From contig NC_031495.1 in NCBI RefSeq assembly GCF_000237925.1, forward strand, positions 20,852,435 through 20,916,434: a DNA stretch of 64,000 bases, given 5' to 3'. This document shows positions 62,038 to 64,000 of the stretch, piece after piece (positions within the stretch are counted from its first letter, which is position 1; the number at the start of each line of letters is the position of its first letter). The notes beneath the pieces were generated by a model. It saw only the letters and a program-made list of their open reading frames with translations, had not been told where the DNA came from and did not search any database. The translations under genes were made by a program, and so were the position numbers. This DNA comes from Schistosoma mansoni (taxonomy: Eukaryota > Platyhelminthes > Trematoda > Strigeidida > Schistosomatidae).

Positions 62038-64000
62038 ATTTGGAACCAGTAATAAAATATTGGGCCGTATCCCGATTTTAGAATTATGTGAATTATGATT
62101 ATTAAAACCACCTTTTTCAACCTACTGAACTGCATTTCGTTATGACATGGGAAACATTTCATGTACCAGTCATTGCAGAATTTAAGGTACGTGAATGACT
62201 TGGAAACTATATGATCAAGGAGTACATTTCAACAAATTGGTTGATTTCACGATATTCTCCCTAAAAAACTAATATCAACATAAAACCATTGGGAAACTAT
62301 TAGCATTAGTTTAGCCTTCTTTATCATTATTTTAAATAGACGATGAACAAGAATGAGGTTAAGACTTCAAAGTCAGGTTGTTGGTACTTTAACATTCAGC
62401 CAATATACTGAAATCTTATCAGTGGAACCTTCTGCTAAAAGTCACTCTGTCCTATAGTGTGACTATCGTCCTATGCAGTACGTGGGTGATTAGTTTAATA
62501 TGTTTTGCAACCATACGACTCATCCATGACTCACAGGTTGGCATACCAAGCCCCAGGAATTGTGTGGAGTCTATAGATTCTATTTGATTGTTTACCTATA
62601 AACCATAAGCACTTGAAAATTTGTTATTTACTCATTCTTTCTGTAGTTTATAATGCTCTTGTTTGTTCTGATATCACTTTATTCCCGTTGATTTTCTGTT
62701 GTATTGTTTGCAGAGTCTAGCACTTCAAACCACAATGATTTTTTTGGTTTCCACATTATTGTGCTTGTTTTTCAAAGGATCATTCGATGCAGCTTCATGT
62801 TGGGTTTTCATTGGTACTAGTTGAAGTATAAACAAAGTTCAATACTTTTAAGAAACTAATCACAACAATCTAGATAACTCGAATTTCAAACTTATAACAA
62901 AGTTATCGAAACATATTAGCTTCTAGATTACTGTGATGAATATCAACGTAAATGAAAATTTTTTTTTCAATAAACAGAGGCTCACAACAACAAAAATGAT
63001 CTTATAACAGAAATAAATACAAAGTAAACAACGGAAATTGTTAAGCTAGAACTAGAACACAGCAAATGATTAACATAAATTTAAATCAAATACCGGTTGC
63101 ATAATAAATAAACCAGATACAGAATATGTTATTCTCTATAAAAAAGGCTTGTCTCACAGCTCATACACATACGGACCTCATCAAAGGTATCAGTTAACAT
63201 CAACACACAACATCGAGAACGAGTACTTACTGTGGAACTGATTACCATGCAGAATCTAACAAAATCAATATCAATAATATTTTGGCTGGTGAATGCACAA
63301 TTAGATAACGCAATAAAACAATGAATCCAAAAAGAAGGAATACTAGATAATTATTTAAATATAAAAATGAATATTAGTTTAAAAGAGAAATTATTATAGT
63401 AAATTCTTCAAAATGCTATGTAGATAAAGAAATCACCATAATGATTCATTATATTTCAAAATTAGCATTAATACTAAAATCTTTGTTTATTGACATATTG
63501 AATATCAAAAATATTAAGGAACTTTTCAATATAGTCTAAGATTAGTAGTGTGTAGATTCAATATAATGACTTACCACATAAGATAAGGGGGTGACTAAAC
63601 GATTCATACGATGTGAAAAAACTGTATGGTCAAAACCGAATTGTTGTTGTTGTTTCAGGTGTGGGTAATAGTAGTGGTGATAGGGAAATTGTGAATAGGA
63701 TGGATGCCTTTGTGGAAACATGTGAGAAGAAATGTACCATTGATACCAATTTGGTGGCCAAGAAGTTACTTGTCCCTGTTGAGGATCGGGAGCATAAATG
63801 TTATTTGACTCTGTGCAATAATTCATATGATTGGCATTACCATCTGCGTTTCCAGTATGAGAAGAGGTTGAATGATTTATGAAGGGAACAGACACACATC
63901 CACTGTTGTGTGAGTGTGTGGCCAAACCAGGTTGGTTAGACGTTGAATTACAATATTCACTAGTCACTGTTAGTTTTTCCTCTGAATTCCATTCCGTTTG
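51071..64000 (-). CDS. SAV1: Salvador homologue (SAV1/WW45), Hippo-pathway scaffold; 5' end off the window
   Basis: Salvador binds Hippo/MST kinases through its SARAH domain and promotes their activity toward Warts/LATS. Seven minus-strand exons join in phase: 63575-64000 (partial), 61572-61941, 57753-58231, 57352-57548, 54831-54967, 53762-53823 and 51071-51253, giving 617 codons in view. The first ~410 residues are Asn/Ser/Tyr/Pro-rich and look disordered. WW1 is LPNGWSERRSGLGRSYY to STWNHPL. WW2 follows at once, as in SAV1: IPLGWERVDSSQSGVYY (human LPPGWERVESSEFGTYY). WW2 is split by an intron and ends QRHHP without a second Trp, as in human SAV1. The last 60 residues form the SARAH helix (LKLESLMEMIYGLDQLF, DLHALVVSFEQERM). 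Back-to-back WWs plus a C-terminal SARAH identify Salvador rather than KIBRA or YAP. Confidence 0.88.
51254..53761 (-). other. SAV1 intron, 2.5 kb
   Basis: AT-rich, free of the recognised repeat families. An open minus-strand stretch ending near 52,940 was considered but not accepted as an exon. Confidence 0.5.
53762..53823 (-). CDS. SAV1: SAV1 small exon
   Basis: 62 nt between TCTTGCAG and GTAAGT encode DCHSEVGAYKNANSEQEQ YFI (written in two parts). Its phases (1 in, 0 out) fit both neighbours exactly, which supports it despite its size. Confidence 0.65.
54205..54432 (+). repeat. Hammerhead-bearing tRNA-like SINE, nearly full length
   Basis: Begins near CGTTGGATGCCGGCCCAG, with box A (GTGGTCTAGAGGTTGGGCG) and box B (GTCCTGGGTCCAAG). 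The ribozyme segment at 54357-54402 has CTGAGGA (fits CUGANGA), stem II GTCC/GGAC and GAAAC, with an AUC triplet. Stems I and III are weakened. It sits in a SAV1 intron, antisense. Confidence 0.7.
54357..54402 (+). ncRNA. Hammerhead-like motif with intact core
   Basis: CTGAGGA, GTCC/GGAC, GAAA and an AUC cleavage triplet are all present. The stem I arms (GCATCG and CAGTCC) no longer pair well, so activity is doubtful. Confidence 0.5.
54831..54967 (-). CDS. SAV1: SAV1 exon: second half of WW2
   Basis: Completes WW2 (15 residues from YYQN to RHHP, the same length as human SAV1), then NLWINAPLKDPEVERKS and FFTDLRKLQLSLRHNLL. Left in phase 1 at GTATGT. Confidence 0.82.
56878..57082 (+). repeat. 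Hammerhead-bearing SINE, diverged
   Basis: CCGTTGGATGTCAGGTCAG, GTGGTCTAAAGGTTAAATG and CATTCGATCCC mark the tRNA-like part. ACTGAGAAGTCCCATACTAG with GGACTAAACAG is a decayed hammerhead (GAAA reads TAAA). Antisense in a SAV1 intron. Confidence 0.6.
57352..57548 (-). CDS. SAV1: SAV1 exon: WW1 and first half of WW2
   Basis: Encodes both WW signature starts (LPNGW and IPLGW) and ends in phase 2 after GVYYQ at a GTAAAT donor. Without splicing a TAA follows at once. Confidence 0.9.
57753..58231 (-). CDS. SAV1: SAV1 exon: Ser/Asn-rich linker
   Basis: Starts after TCTTACAG with NYNWNAYFQRPTYGRF, continues through MPRSGSANAGF and ends NFYSKIS at GTAAGT. No domain is visible. Confidence 0.78.
58232..61571 (-). 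other. SAV1 intron, 3.3 kb
   Basis: AT-rich, with no repeat of the families above and no further exon seen. A plus-strand frame at 59782-59982 contains a CA microsatellite that mimics a zinc-finger linker. Confidence 0.5.
61572..61941 (-). CDS. SAV1: SAV1 exon: proline/tyrosine-rich region
   Basis: After TACGCAG the frame reads MNSPPNYSPSGHFCC to FSYNNNNNL, left in phase 1 at GTAAGT. It splices in phase 0 from the preceding exon. It includes a PPPGYPWF stretch. Confidence 0.75.
61942..63574 (-). other. SAV1 intron, 1.6 kb, with TA microsatellite
   Basis: A run of about 17 TA units lies at 62000-62034. No transposable element was recognised. Confidence 0.6.
63575..64000 (-). CDS. SAV1: SAV1 exon (partial): low-complexity N-terminal region
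   Basis: It is open from the window edge to a GTG|GTAAGT donor, 142 codons, beginning QTEWNSEEKLTVTSEYC. Histidine, tyrosine and glutamine runs (YHHYYYPHLKQQQQ) mark a disordered region. The GTG in mid-exon is not a start; the frame continues upstream of it. Confidence 0.75.

Noticed and set aside
63235-63262. A possible 25-nt microexon (ILHGNQFH) between two SAV1 exons, with TTGTTAG acceptor and GTAAGT donor
   Set aside because: Its length would shift the frame of the following exon, whereas direct splicing of the neighbours is in phase. It may be an alternative or unused exon.

Overview
The window reads as nuclear DNA of a parasitic flatworm of the genus Schistosoma (or a very close relative). 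The reasons are AT-rich DNA, small exons separated by multi-kilobase introns, very short introns near gene starts (34 nt and 26 nt here), and repeats typical of schistosomes: Smα-like SINEs with a hammerhead ribozyme, an RTE-type LINE, and Ty3/gypsy elements of the CsRn1/Gulliver kind. The species cannot be settled from the sequence alone. Two runs of N (19435-19634 and 20820-21248) mark a draft assembly.

Layout. (1) About 828-16951, plus strand: four exons of a kainate-type ionotropic glutamate receptor, covering M1 to M4; its N-terminal half lies off the left edge. Its introns hold SINEs, a decayed gypsy element and one full-length LINE with an intact 1015-codon ORF. (2) 18575-24192: gaps, a 1,185-bp duplicated contig, an Smα-like copy and a Penelope-like fragment. 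(3) 24193-34286, minus strand: a complete six-exon SCO1-type cytochrome c oxidase copper chaperone (234 aa), starting with a 34-nt intron. (4) 35058-40621: a young Ty3/gypsy element with paired 357-bp LTRs. (5) 41-45.5 kb: two decayed gypsy relatives in the same orientation. (6) 48135-48442, plus strand: a complete two-exon, 93-aa protein with an RIIa/Dpy-30-like docking motif. (7) 49357-49613, minus strand: a lone cysteine-rich exon resembling the end of an SCP/TAPS (venom allergen-like) domain. (8) 51071-64000, minus strand: seven exons of a Salvador (SAV1) homologue of the Hippo pathway with two WW domains and a SARAH domain; its 5' end is off the right edge.

The host genes are functionally unrelated (neuronal receptor, mitochondrial assembly factor, Hippo scaffold, probable cilium/flagellum docking protein), so there is no operon-like system. 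The most interesting structure is in the repeats. The full-length LINE is bounded by a perfect 13-bp target duplication, and this shows that a common ~520-bp dispersed repeat is its internal-deletion derivative (LINE 5' end joined to LINE 3' end). Two separate SINE families carry hammerhead-ribozyme folds in different states of decay.
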